Assembly (NCBI GenBank): GCA_949128115.1
Contig: OX421968.1
Coordinates: forward strand, 53,027,423-53,091,422
Direction: 5' to 3'
Origin: Anaspis maculata
Taxonomy: Eukaryota; Arthropoda; Insecta; Coleoptera; Scraptiidae
DNA: 64,000 bases
Position numbers and translations under genes: made by a program. The notes under the pieces were generated by a model. The model saw only the letters and a program-made list of their open reading frames with translations. It was not told where the DNA came from and did no database searches. Below are positions 13,333-24,394 of this stretch, piece by piece (position 1 is the first letter of the stretch; each line of letters begins with the position of its first letter).

Positions 13333-15179
13333 TCCCGGCCCCCCCGAACTCGGAGGGAAAGTATTGTAATCGTGCAGAAAAAAAGTTTCGGGATTACGCC
13401 GGATATATCCATTTTGAGGTTTTTCAAGACGATTTAGACAATTTCCAGAATGATGTCTGTCCGTGAGTGTGTAATCTTCCACGATAACTGCCGAACCGTT
13501 GAGCTGATCGATTTCAAATTTGGTATGCAGACGTGGTTTCACCCTGGAATGACCGGATTAGTTTTTGGCTGTCATCTGTCGAACAAAAATGTCACTATCA
13601 GAAAATGACAGAAGCTACATCTCACGGAACTCGACTTGCAATATGTCGTTTGAAAGCCCTTGAAAAACTCTATCCAGAACAAACAAAAGTATTTTCCTAA
13701 CTGTTATCTGTCAAATTATAAAAAATATCAAAGTCTGAAACTTTGCCATTTAATTATTCAAAATCTATAGGACAGATGTGAACCAAACCCGGCAGGAAGC
13801 AACATTACCAAAAAATCAAACTAATGCTGAAGTTGGAGTTTCCCACCGTTTTCCGGACAAGCGCTATGAATTTTCAAAGTTTGGCCTGGCCGAATTCAGT
13901 CGGGCTTGCCTGTTCCTCGATTTTTGGCCTATTCAATTTTTTTAGCAACATGGCAACCAAACCGGTAGGTAACTACGTTTTTGTTACGAATTGTATCAAT
14001 GTCAAAGTGACAACATGAACGCTGTTCTTGGCAGGTTTTCGGTGTTTTCTTTTGTATCTTCTTGCATCATTTGAGGCAACAGTGCGAACCGATCCTTTGT
14101 GTTGTTTGGGGCCCCGTGAATCCCCTTGTGTTTTCTGTAGCTTTAGCAACTTCAGTATGCCTATTCCATTGACGTATATGTACAAACTGTAAATGTGTGC
14201 AGTTCCCATATTTGATTCGGTACCAGGGCCCCATCCCCATGGTGTCTGCTGTTCAAGGCCCTGAGGGGGCCCCCTTCTGTGTCTATCAGATTTTGCCGTT
14301 TCAGGCCAAAACTGCGGCCTTGTGTCTTCTTGGGTTCGTTGAAGCCCTTTAAGCTTCTGATGTCTAAGGGTGTCTCTTGAAGCCCCACTGAGCCCCCCTC
14401 TTTTTTTTTTTACTTTTCAGAACGATCGTGCCGTCAGGTGTGGTTCGGACCTAACTTCTTGATGGGCTCGAAGTCTCATTTCACAGGTCACTACTTGAGG
14501 GCCCTGAATTGCAATTAATTAGAACTCTGCCCCAGATTTCCAATCCGCGAACTGATTTTCACCAGATTTTTTTCAAACAATAATTTAGGTTGCATCATTA
14601 AAGGCAACAGTGCGCCCCGATCAATTGTGTCTTCAAGTGTTGTTGGGGCTGCGTAAACCCCCTTGTATGAAACTAGCATTGCATTCTTGAGATATCACAA
14701 CAGTTAACTACCTCTAGTTCTATCTTTAGAATTATATCGTCATCTTGTACCTACTTCATAATGCGATCGCGAACATTAAACGGTTCTGCCACGATAACTA
14801 CCAAATTGTTGATCGGATTAAATCGAAATCAGGTACGAAAGCGTAAGTTCAGCCTGGAATGACCTGATTAGACTTTGGGTGAATGATTTTGATCGAAAGT
14901 CCTCAGGTGCCACATTGGGTTTGGGCTTGTCTGCTCAAGCTTTTAATTGAAGATAATAGAGTTGAAGTTTGACACACAGATGCAGAAAGTTTTTGATCAA
15001 GTTTGTGTAATTTCGTCATCATGTCTGAAGTAGAAACAAAAATTTTAATGAGGAACCTGCATTTCATTCTTCAGATTCCGCAACAATTAGCTTCCTAGTT
15101 CTTCATACATAACAAAATATTTTATCACCTTGGAAACCTAAGAACCCGTCACTTGTTCTGTCGGCCCGACAATGGATGC
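12565..15179. repeat. Second, overlapping inverted repeat pair (about 0.4-kb arms)
   Basis: 12565-12980, just inside the right TIR of the previous element, is the complement of 14780-15179 with modest divergence (blocks GTCGGGCCGACAGAACAA, GATGACGAAATTACACAAAC and GTTATCGTGGCAGAACCG all pair). The spacer 13333-14779 has a CCCGGCCCCCCCGAACTCGG start, a partial third version of the ACGATAACTGCC module at 13481-13561, and short frames only. The overlap with the 10.8-13.3 kb element implies nested insertions or shared family sequence. Confidence 0.6.
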
Positions 15180-16039
15180 TGTTCGAAATGTGATTAAAAT
15201 TGTGTAAACTATTGCTAAAGAAGGCAATGACGTATTCCAGGAATTAAATTGTATTGGTTACGAATCTAGTTTAATTAAGCAGTGAAATGAAGAATCAGAC
15301 AATGAGATTCAGTAAAAGCAAAAGGCTTATGTTTGTTCAAATTTAATCAAATAAAATAAAGGAACGTGTGATTTGAATTGTTTGTTTCTATGTAGGAAAT
15401 AGAATAATTTGGTCTTCTCGTAGGTAGAACCAAGGTTTGTCAACAAAAGAAAGGGGTGAACTGATTCACGGGAAACGAAGGGTTAAAATACACAACGTAG
15501 ATGGGTTGAAAAGGGGGGTGAGCGTTACAGTATATATACAGTGTCTCAAAAGTCACGCATTCCGACAGTACCACGGTATATGGAAACTTCTATGAAGTCT
15601 ACAAAAAATGATGAAAAAAATCTTCGACTTTTATTTTTGAAGTTATGAAGGGTCAAAGGGTGGTCCTTCGATCTCTTCTGGCTTCGTTATTTCGGAATAT
15701 TTTAGTAAACTGCTTATGGCAGATTCATTACTCAAAAATATCAACCACTGGATATGTACTAAATTCTTACTTTCTATACAGGGTAAGCCATAAACCTCGA
15801 AAAAAGTTTAAAACCATTTTTTTGCCACGATTTGTTTTCTGTATGACATAGGGTGAGTTGTAAAAACATAAATTTTTGAACAAACTGACCTCAAATTTTC
15901 AAAAAATTGAAGTAAAATTCGTCTGTTATAATTAACTTCATTGTGGATGACAAGACAAGTAAGTGTCAAAAGGTTCAAGGTAAGTCTCAAACATAAATTG
16001 GAAAAAACCGTGCCACTTCGAAATCCACCTTGAATACTC
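15180..16039. other. No gene recognised
   Basis: AT-rich sequence with short open frames only. Nothing identifiable. Confidence 0.45.
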
Positions 16040-16205
16040 GAGACGTCTCGTCTCGTCTCGAAATTTCGAGACGAGACAGGCAGTGAGTCTCGTCTCGGTC
16101 GAGACGAGACGAGACACGAGGCCAGTCTCGTCTCGAAATTTCAGTCTTGTCTCGAAATTTCGAGACGAGACGAGACGAGACAAGTCTCGGTCTCGACGGC
16201 ATCAC
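16040..16205. repeat. GAGAC/GTCTC-rich simple array
   Basis: About 165 bp built from the pentamer GAGAC and its complement in alternating blocks (CGAGACGAGACGAGAC, GTCTCGTCTCGAAATTTCGAGAC). It is strongly self-complementary and could fold into several hairpins. Confidence 0.8.
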
Positions 16206-16209
16206 TAAC

Positions 16210-18413
16210 CGTTATGAAAATGATTTTGATATTGAGGTAAGATGGTCTCCTGAGTTGCATGATTTTATAATACAGGGTGGCGGTGTGAAGAAATCTCTCA
16301 TTCATTCTGAGTAATCCCAATTCTACAAATTTATGCGAAATATGGTCAAATTTTCTAATTGCACAAATCAGTCTGACGCAAGAATTCTGAGTCTTCTGTA
16401 TCCGACCCTGAACAAGCCCGGTCAAAAACATACACAACATCAGCAAAATTAAATTGTGACAAAACAAATGGCTCACATTGAATTTGTTTGTTTCTGACTG
16501 AAAGATAGTCTTTATGTTGGTAAATCATCTTCAAATTGTTGAACGCTCTCCCCATACATTTGTTCACATGAAATTGAAATCTAAAATCCGTATCAATTTC
16601 CAAACCTAAATTTCGAGCTGTCTAGGTGAGTTCCAATTGAGTCCCACCCATAAAGATTCTAATCTGCTGCCTGATTCTATCTCTCTGACACTTGGGTCCA
16701 AAAAGCATTACCTTCGACTTCGAAGGATTCATGATCAAACAGTATTTTGAAAAAAGTTGAGCGAGTCTGTCCAAGTCCTCACTTATATCCCTGTAAGCAC
16801 TATCCACGTCATTCACGCCAAAACTCAAATAGACCAGAGTGTCATAGCATAATAATGAGTATGGCAGTACCTAAAAGCCTCATTCAATCTCGACTTCAAC
16901 ATTGCAAGTAATAACTCATGATTAACTCTATCAAATGCCTTAGAGAAATCGAACGAGATCAATACCATAACCCTGTCCTCATTGGTCGCCCTCAGAATGT
17001 TATCTGCAACCTGCAAAAGGGCGGTACAGCAACTATAATTCTTCCTAAAGCCCGACTGGTTATCCGGTAAAATCCTATATGAATCTAAAAACTCCTTCAG
17101 CTGATTATCTACAATCTTCTCAGTCAATTTTGATGACAGACAGAAAACCGAAATCGGTCTCAAATCATTAAGAGACAATGGGGTTCTACATTTGGGTACA
17201 GCAGCCACCTGTGCTATCTTCCACAAGCCAGGAAGCACCTGATTATCAAGACTACAATTTATAATATGAGTAACAACGACAGAATATGTGGACAACCATA
17301 CAAAAGAAACTTCAACGAAATCTGATCAATCCCAGCCGCCACAATCCACATGCGACTTATTAGTCAATAGTTCTTATAAACCTCCTCTTCTGTCACATTT
17401 TGCAACTCAAATGAGACTGATTCATTGAATTTGTATTTATTATAAAAATGAAGGAGGTCACTATCAGCTTGACAAGTAGTTTGGAAGTTGCTAATAAAGT
17501 GATTAATAATAGAATCTATATTTTGTAGTGCTTGCGGAATTTCATATTTTTGTTTTCCACCTCTAATACCCAAGACTCTAAAGGCCTTCCACACATCACG
17601 AGATCCACCACCACTCAGAATTCGATCCTGTAGATATTTTGTCTTTCAGCCTTTACAGCCCTATTTACCCGGTTTCGCAAACTTCTGTACAAAGAGAGAT
17701 GGGTCGCATTGTCATTTTTGCCAGTCCGTCTACACCTAGTGAGAGCCTTGTTCCTGAGTGACATCATCTTTTTAATAGCTGTAGTCATCCAAGGTGCATA
17801 TTGTCTAGGAACTTTGACCGTTTTCATTGGTGCATGGGATATTGAATAACAATAACAAATATTCATTAAAAGTTTTGACTTTTATCATCAATTGATTCCA
17901 TTTCAAAAATATTATTAAAAGGAGTTTGCATGAAATGCTCTGTGAGTTTATCTTGGTCAAAATCACGGAAAGCTCTGAATGTTATAATTGTTTTCCAATT
18001 TGGTAGGTTTAATATTACTCAAATGACATATCACCATTCATCATGGTCTGAAATTTCAGGAGTATGAATTGCTGAATATTCATAATCAACATCATTACAT
18101 ATAAAAATTAAATCTGAATGATGGTCTAATCTGGTAGGCTCTGTAACTATATTTGAGAAATGATATAACTTATAACTTTGACAAAAGATCAATAATTTTT
18201 CAGTCCTAGAATCATTCTCATCTAAATTATCAATATTGAAATCTCCAAGGCAAATAATGGCATCAAACTCAGGGGCTAGAAGACTAACACAATCTTCAAA
18301 TTCTTCAAAAAAGACATCACTTGGAAAATCACTTGGCCTGTACCATCATACACCCAGAGCATACTTTTTGTTATGGAGTTGGATTTTTACCCATAGTTGC
18401 TCTGATGAAAGTT
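16210..18413 (-). pseudogene. Decayed Jockey-like LINE ORF2 (endonuclease-RT)
   Basis: Fragments of one protein occur in order but in different frames. About 17900-18413 holds endonuclease remnants (a GDFNID-like and a later ISDHDEW-like motif). 17615-17866 and 17364-17594 are the linker. 16825-17295 is the RT palm (LNDLRPISV, NQSGFRKNYS, FDFSKAFDRVNH). 16622-16828 follows the YADD region (LIMNPSKSKVMLFG), and 16225-16620 is the C-terminal part. The YADD motif itself is lost at a frame break near 16828. The 5' end stops near 18413. It is not closely related to the intact LINE at 20-25 kb. Confidence 0.8.
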
Positions 18414-19339
18414 GAGGGAGATTGTCGTATGCAATACACCGATAGGTGAGGTGTATTATCGCTACATCGAGGATTTTCACGAGGGGATCCGAGTGTAAAT
18501 CGAGATGTAAAGCGATAATATATCGAACCTAGAGGTGTATTTGTTGAGACAATTGACTGAACAACACTGAAAATCTACCTAAAAAAGTGAAAACTACTTG
18601 AATGTTTAAGGTTGGCCATTCTGGAGGGGCGTTTTCACCAATGATCTTGGTGATCAGCTATTAATGTATTACGGGTATAAAGTGCAACTCCTCCACCTCT
18701 CCTTCAGTCCTTCCATCATTACGATCCGCTCTAATCAAGTTATATCCTTCAATGTGTATGTGTATGTATCAAAAATGTTTGAATGTATTGGTTTTATTTT
18801 TCTTCCCTATATCTGTTCCCATTTCCCTTGTCAATTATTGCTTACACGAATTGCGCCCAACAGTTCAGGCAACTACGTTACCTACATTATAATTCTTTTT
18901 TTTTATACATTTTTATCTTTTCCTCTCATTTGCGCCCGTATGATCGAAGTGAGCCAATAGCACGTGGCCCACTTGCCCCCCGAAAGGGGGGCTTTTGATA
19001 CGCCTCGTTATAATGTAACCGTTGAAACTCGAATTAAACCGCGCACTACTCAAGTGTCGCGACCGAGCTATAGCGGCTCATTTTTTCCTTCTATTCTATT
19101 CGCATTGAATGCCTGAATCTTTTTGAAAGGGTTTTTTCTCTTTGTGTTCCTTTTTCCCTTTGGTTTTTAAAATTATAGATACCTATTGGTTCCAAGTGTC
19201 AAAGTAGAATATTTTGTCCTGTCATTATTAATAAGTGATTCACCGGCCAAATGAAGTTTTTAAAGATGAACAAGGGCCATTCTGCGCCGCTGGGAATTTA
19301 GGGATGAAATTAAATTGATCAAATAAGACGTTGCGGTAT
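18414..19339. other. No gene recognised
   Basis: Contains a perfect GC hairpin (CCCCCCGAAAGGGGGG near 18977-18992) but no gene. The hairpin is noted only; intrinsic terminators of this form are bacterial. Confidence 0.45.
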
Positions 19340-19571
19340 TAATCGCTGCGCGCTGTAGGCTATTCCTTGACAGAAATTTACGATTCAGGTCTCTTTGAAA
19401 ATCTACAATAAGAGGTACTTTGGTTTGAGCCTATAGACATTTCCAAAATCCAAAATAATTTGAACTGATTTTTTTTTTGGATTCTCGAAATGTTTATAGG
19501 CTTAAAGCTCAAACCAAAGTACCACCAAAGTGAATGGTAAATTTCTGTCAAGGAATAAGCCCACAGCGATT
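19340..19571. repeat. Imperfect hairpin element
   Basis: ATTCCTTGACAGAAATTTA near 19362 pairs with its complement near 19540, and GGTACTTTGGTTTGAGC pairs with GCTCAAACCAAAGTACC near 19505. The second arm lies inside the 603-bp direct repeat, so only half of this hairpin is duplicated at 25.5 kb. Confidence 0.65.
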
Positions 19572-20069
19572 GATTCAGCAATGCCCTCTTTCACCAATTT
19601 AACTCCATCCGTAAGTTTAATATCCAATCGTCAATCCATTCCTTCCGGTTTTTTGCAGCCTTTATCATTTTTATTTAAATTTCCGTATGGGTGAATCTTG
19701 AATATTTTACAGTCGATCCACTAAATTTTTTATCTGGAGTTTTTTATGACCTTCATTAACTGGTGTTATATTGCAAATAGTCGCGCAGCGAACGCAACCT
19801 GATGCAAACATAAAAATCACCAGCAAATTTTGATTATTCTACAGGGTGTTGCAGAAATAGCATTTATTTCAAAGGAAGCCTAATTCCTCTATGCATATTG
19901 TTATTTTTTTTTATTTGTAATTCGTATAGCTGCAATGAGAGAAGAGGAGAGATAAATAGGTACAGCTTTGGGAGATGGTAAGGTCACCTAGAAGTTTAAT
20001 AAGAGTGGTCCAGGTTGAACGTCATTAATTTGGGAAGGTGAGCATAAAAAAATAAGCAGACTTTCATTA
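19467..20069 (+). repeat. 603-bp direct repeat, left copy
   Basis: Begins with GA plus ten T and ends with CATTA. The same 603 bp recur at 25461-26063. The copies have equal length and look identical by eye. This copy ends exactly where the 3' tail of the LINE begins (20070). Confidence 0.85.
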
Positions 20070-20216
20070 CAAATACAAAATACAAATACAAAATACAAAT
20101 AATTTATTGTCTTTCAAACTTTTAACAAATTTATGACAAAAGAACAAAAGCAAGACATAAAACATAGATAATAAAATATGGAAACACAATTAAAAATATG
20201 ACCAAGTGTATCAATG

Positions 20217-23200
20217 TCATTCGTTCCTACAAAAAGCTCGGATCCTTAGTGCATTCATAACAAAATTACAAATATCTTTCACTACTTTACCCCGCACATT
20301 TTCATCTAAAAATACAAACAAATCATCGGTGTTACTAAGATTTTTGGATATGTATGCAGATCTTATGTTGGAGTAGAGAGGACATTTGAACAAAAAATGA
20401 TTCAGATCTTCATTTTGGTTGAGATTGCAAATGGAGCATATCTCATCAGCAGCTATTCTGTAACATGTGCCCTTGAACGATAGTTTTATGTATTTGTCGC
20501 TAGCAAGTCTCATTTGAGCGATCAGTCTAGTGTAGTGAATGGGCAACCTCAACCGCAGATAATCTTTGGGATTTCCGTCAAAGTTAAAAGTGACAAACCG
20601 ACCCGAAAAGCTGGAGGACCGAGCCCTCTCAATGTCTTCCCTTAGGTACTTATCTCTATAGAATGAGAGGATGTCACCCCTGCACAAGTCAAAACTTCCG
20701 CTTTCCAAATTCAACCACGACTGTCCATGACCCGCCCCAACAAAGTACTCTTTGACTTGCGAAGCCCAGTTGTACCTTGACTCACCCGATTCAATCGCGG
20801 CCAACCTATCAAAGCATAATCTCGGAAAGCGTCTGTTATTCATTCTAAGAATTCTTTCTATCCAGTTGAGCGCCATCTCCAAAATGTACAAGGACAATCT
20901 GGGTAGTCCCATTTCCAGACGCACAATATAATCAGGCGTGTTTCCAGCCAATGAGAGTAGCCTTTTGAAAAAATGAACTTGTATCCTTTCTATGAGTTCT
21001 ACATATCTTAGACCATAAACCGCTATGCAATGTGAGATGGAGCTTATAACTATTGCTTGATATAACCGGATACGCGAATCCCAGCAGTCAACCTTAGCTC
21101 GAGACATCAAAGACATCACCCCCCCAGTGGCCGTTTTAGCTTTTGTCACTGCAGCCTTGGACGCTTGTAGGAATACCGAGGAGGAGCAAAACTGGATTCC
21201 CAGGTAAGTATAGCTGTTTGCCGTTTTTATTTTCTGCTCACCATAAAGAAATGTTAAACCCCTGTCCCACCCAGAACAACCTCTACCAAAACAAAGGACG
21301 CTACACTTTTCAACATTGACTGTCAATCGATTGTTCCGACAGTAAGACTGGAGAACTCGGAGTTTGCGGTTGATATCAGCAGGCGAATCACCCAGGATGA
21401 CCAAATCATCGGCATACAGCAGCAGTACAATATCGGTATAGTTGTTGATGTTCAAACCTATAACACCCGACTCCCGGAAGAATCCTTCCATATCCGAAAT
21501 GAAGAGAGAAAACAGAAGTGGGCTCAAAGTCTCTCCCTGTAGAACGCCGGACGTTACACCAAAACTTCTTGTGTATTCACCGCCAACCCTGACACGCATA
21601 GTAGCACAATCATACAGTTTTTTCAAAATCCGGATGATCTTGGCACTCAGACCCAGACTGTACAATTTGTGCCACAAAATTGAATGGTCTAGAGAGTCGA
21701 AAGCTCTTTTAAAATCAATAAATGCAGCATAGACTCGTCTTCTCTTTAGCCTCAGCTGAATCTGAATCAGCGCATTCAAAACAAATACGCCATCCAGGCA
21801 TCCGCGTCCCTCTCTGAATCCTGACTGACATTCAGGAATGACTCCAGTCATGTCAGTCCACGCGACTAGCCTCTCTAGAAGAATCTGAGTGAAGATCTTA
21901 GTGCAGCAGTTGGTTAATGCAATACCCCTGTAATTGAGAGGATCATCTACGGGTCCCTTTTTGTGCAACATCACAATGGATATATTACTCCATTGTCTTG
22001 GCAGTACCTCGGATGACAGCACCGCGTTGAACATGCTCTGTAAATAAAGTAACCAATTCTGCGGTAAACCTTTAAAAAACTCAAAAGCAAACCCATCAGG
22101 ACCGGGCGATTTTCTTGATTTACATTTACTCAAAGCACCCGAAAGCTGTTCAAAAGTGATAGGGGAGTCCAAGATTTCACTTCCAGCATCAAAAAAGCTG
22201 ACTCCCAGAGAAACCCTCGGGGTGTAAAGGTCTCTGTAAAATTCTTCCCACTGTTCAACTGTGAGATTGACCTTCGCGTTAGTAGGTGAACTTCGAAGTC
22301 CCCTCAGGGATCTCCAGAATGTCGCTGAGTCCTTTGCATTACCAACCGCCTCCACGCACGCTTCATCATAATTACTCTTTTTTGATCTAAGTAACTTACC
22401 GTACTGCTTTTTCGAATTCAAATAAATGTGCACGTGTTGCGCTGAAAAATTATTTTGTTTACATTCTTTCAGACTATCTTTTAAAATTCTTTTTGCTTCC
22501 CTACACTCCATATCAAACCATTTCTTGCTGGCAAATCTTTTTGTCGCGAACCCAAACACTTTTTGCCTCCTGAGGCCAAGATAACCAGACACCTGCCGCA
22601 TCACGTTACACAAATTGTCGAAAGATTCCTGAACCCCACCCCTTAACGCGATTCCAGGAGAATATTGCATTGCGGATGCATAGTTCAAACTTAGATCTTC
22701 TCTCCATGTTATATATGTTTCGCTGGTTATCAGTCGCGTGTGCATTACGGGAATTTCACGGTTAAAAAAATCATGCAGTTCTAATTTCGCAGGGAAATGA
22801 TCAGATTCAATAACATCATCCATTATCCGTAAGTCACTAACCTGACTCAAGCCCAGTGCCGAGCAGAAAACATAGTCTACGGTGCTCCTCCCTCCCGGGC
22901 CACAATAGGTATACCCTCCCGGACAGTCGTGTCGAGTCCTGCCATTGAGGAGAAAAAATGAATTGTCTGTCATAAACTCAAGCAAGGTGCGACCCCTCCC
23001 GTTCACGTTCTCATCCCGAGATTTTCTTGATTCAAAAAGATCGCAGCCCTCCAGCACCTCAGGCGGAATCTCCCCTCCAGAACCCGTTCTGCAGTTGAAG
23101 TCACCACCAATCACACACATGATGTCTGGGTAATCCGAGACCACATCGTCTAGCACAGAATGAAAGAGCTCTAATACTGATTTGATCTCAAAAAGCGGTC

Positions 23201-23690
23201 TAAAATACACAGAACATATAATAACGCTAGAATCCTGGTAACCAACTCTGCACACTATCCAATGTGGAGATACATGAATGGTCTCGACCGAATATTGCTT
23301 TTCACAAAAAAACAGCAAGCCGCCACTCGCCCTGCCGCGTGAAAACTCTCGCAGTGCAGGTGAAGAAACTACCCGATAATCAGCTAAATACTCAGGAGGA
23401 GCCGACAATTCACTTGTGAGCCAAGTTTCGCTAATACACAAAATGTCAAACTCTCGATTATCGCTCACAAATGTTTCCAAATTTTTAAAGCCTTGAACAT
23501 TCCAAAAAACAATGGACACATTTTTTCTTTCAAAACCGACTCTCGCACATAAGTCCACTTTTTGCTGTTCACGTGCTGCCTTTTCATGTCCAGCAATTTC
23601 TTGCCGATCTTCATTCACTCTTTGGAAACTAACACTTTCTTCTTGCGAGTCCTGTCTCGTCTCTTTCAAAACACTAGCACCCTCACACAT
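20217..23690 (-). CDS. LINE ORF2: AP endonuclease-reverse transcriptase
   Basis: A 1157-residue intact frame. It would nick the target DNA and reverse-transcribe the element RNA there (target-primed reverse transcription). Endonuclease motifs: NVQGF near residue 64, SETWL near 87-91, GGDFNC at 195-200 and SDH near 296-298. Linker 310-520. RT motifs: KSPGPDG near 527, FIDFKRAFDSLDH near 657-669, SGVLQGETLSPLLF near 714 and YADD at 759-762. The C terminus has a cysteine-histidine cluster (CSIC...H....C) near residue 1090. No RNase H domain is apparent. The start codon lies in the same frame as the preceding ORF1b, separated from it only by a UAG and two codons. Confidence 0.92.
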   Translation of the reverse strand: MCEGASVLKETRQDSQEESVSFQRVNEDRQEIAGHEKAAREQQKVDLCARVGFERKNVSIVFWNVQGFKNLETFVSDNREFDILCISETWLTSELSAPPEYLADYRVVSSPALREFSRGRASGGLLFFCEKQYSVETIHVSPHWIVCRVGYQDSSVIICSVYFRPLFEIKSVLELFHSVLDDVVSDYPDIMCVIGGDFNCRTGSGGEIPPEVLEGCDLFESRKSRDENVNGRGRTLLEFMTDNSFFLLNGRTRHDCPGGYTYCGPGGRSTVDYVFCSALGLSQVSDLRIMDDVIESDHFPAKLELHDFFNREIPVMHTRLITSETYITWREDLSLNYASAMQYSPGIALRGGVQESFDNLCNVMRQVSGYLGLRRQKVFGFATKRFASKKWFDMECREAKRILKDSLKECKQNNFSAQHVHIYLNSKKQYGKLLRSKKSNYDEACVEAVGNAKDSATFWRSLRGLRSSPTNAKVNLTVEQWEEFYRDLYTPRVSLGVSFFDAGSEILDSPITFEQLSGALSKCKSRKSPGPDGFAFEFFKGLPQNWLLYLQSMFNAVLSSEVLPRQWSNISIVMLHKKGPVDDPLNYRGIALTNCCTKIFTQILLERLVAWTDMTGVIPECQSGFREGRGCLDGVFVLNALIQIQLRLKRRRVYAAFIDFKRAFDSLDHSILWHKLYSLGLSAKIIRILKKLYDCATMRVRVGGEYTRSFGVTSGVLQGETLSPLLFSLFISDMEGFFRESGVIGLNINNYTDIVLLLYADDLVILGDSPADINRKLRVLQSYCRNNRLTVNVEKCSVLCFGRGCSGWDRGLTFLYGEQKIKTANSYTYLGIQFCSSSVFLQASKAAVTKAKTATGGVMSLMSRAKVDCWDSRIRLYQAIVISSISHCIAVYGLRYVELIERIQVHFFKRLLSLAGNTPDYIVRLEMGLPRLSLYILEMALNWIERILRMNNRRFPRLCFDRLAAIESGESRYNWASQVKEYFVGAGHGQSWLNLESGSFDLCRGDILSFYRDKYLREDIERARSSSFSGRFVTFNFDGNPKDYLRLRLPIHYTRLIAQMRLASDKYIKLSFKGTCYRIAADEICSICNLNQNEDLNHFLFKCPLYSNIRSAYISKNLSNTDDLFVFLDENVRGKVVKDICNFVMNALRIRAFCRNE

Positions 23691-23696
23691 TCTCTG

Positions 23697-24389
23697 CTAT
23701 GCACTACCATTTTCACTGGTATTGTAGTTGACTTGTTTTCTAACTTGTTCCAACTTCCTTTTGTAGCCTGGACAGTTTATATCACGGGCAGAATGACATC
23801 TTGTCGAGATTCCCAGCTTCTTACAGTTTGGACAGTTTAGCTCTTGCGCTGTGCAGTTTTGCCCGTCGTGCCTTCCACCGCATCTGTGACAGCAGGATTC
23901 TGAGGAGCAGTTTTTTGCGACATGACCGAATCCAGAGCACTTAAAACATATCGCCAGATTAATGTACTCTCTGATATGTATTCTAGTCAAGTCAAAGTTG
24001 ATTTGTTCGCTTCTTATCAGTGCCTTGAAGATTCTTGGACAAAGTTGCAGAATGAGGTTTTCTTTTTTGACATTTCTACACTTCTTCCTAGCTATCAGCC
24101 TGATGATGGTCTCCCTGGATTCTTCTTTCTGGTCGATTTCTTCATTTTCGTTGATCAGCATGTCTCTGATTTCCTCCTCAGTATACCCTGCTTCAACTCC
24201 TGTTAGCATCAACATGGGATCAGTGTTTTTCACATCTTGATAAGAAATTTCTTTGTTCTTCTTGAGTATTTCGTGTAATTTTACTCTCTGTTGCTCGCTG
24301 TGACTTTCTAGGATGATTGTTCCGTCGTTTCTGGTTCTAATGCTCTTCAGTGCGCCTTGTAAATCTTCTTTCGTTATTTCTTTCTTCAT
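23697..24389 (-). CDS. LINE ORF1, C-terminal half (zinc-knuckle nucleic-acid binding)
   Basis: A 230-residue frame. The second half has three clustered CCHC/CCHC-like knuckles (CFKCSGFGHVAKNC, CCHRCGGRHDGQNC, then CPNC...C), typical of Gag-like ORF1 proteins of Jockey/I-type LINEs, which coat the element RNA. It begins 5 nt after the stop of the upstream half, in the -1 frame. It ends in UAG, and ORF2 starts two codons later in the same frame. Either a mutation has split ORF1, or the element uses frameshifting or reinitiation. Confidence 0.85.
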   Translation of the reverse strand: MKKEITKEDLQGALKSIRTRNDGTIILESHSEQQRVKLHEILKKNKEISYQDVKNTDPMLMLTGVEAGYTEEEIRDMLINENEEIDQKEESRETIIRLIARKKCRNVKKENLILQLCPRIFKALIRSEQINFDLTRIHIREYINLAICFKCSGFGHVAKNCSSESCCHRCGGRHDGQNCTAQELNCPNCKKLGISTRCHSARDINCPGYKRKLEQVRKQVNYNTSENGSA

Positions 24390-24394
24390 TTCTT

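Noticed and set aside
18977..18992. Intrinsic terminator hairpin
   Set aside because: Bacterial-type signal with no meaning in this nuclear context and no adjacent gene.
22945..23133. Plus-strand frames inside the LINE
   Set aside because: Shadows of ORF2 and ORF1.
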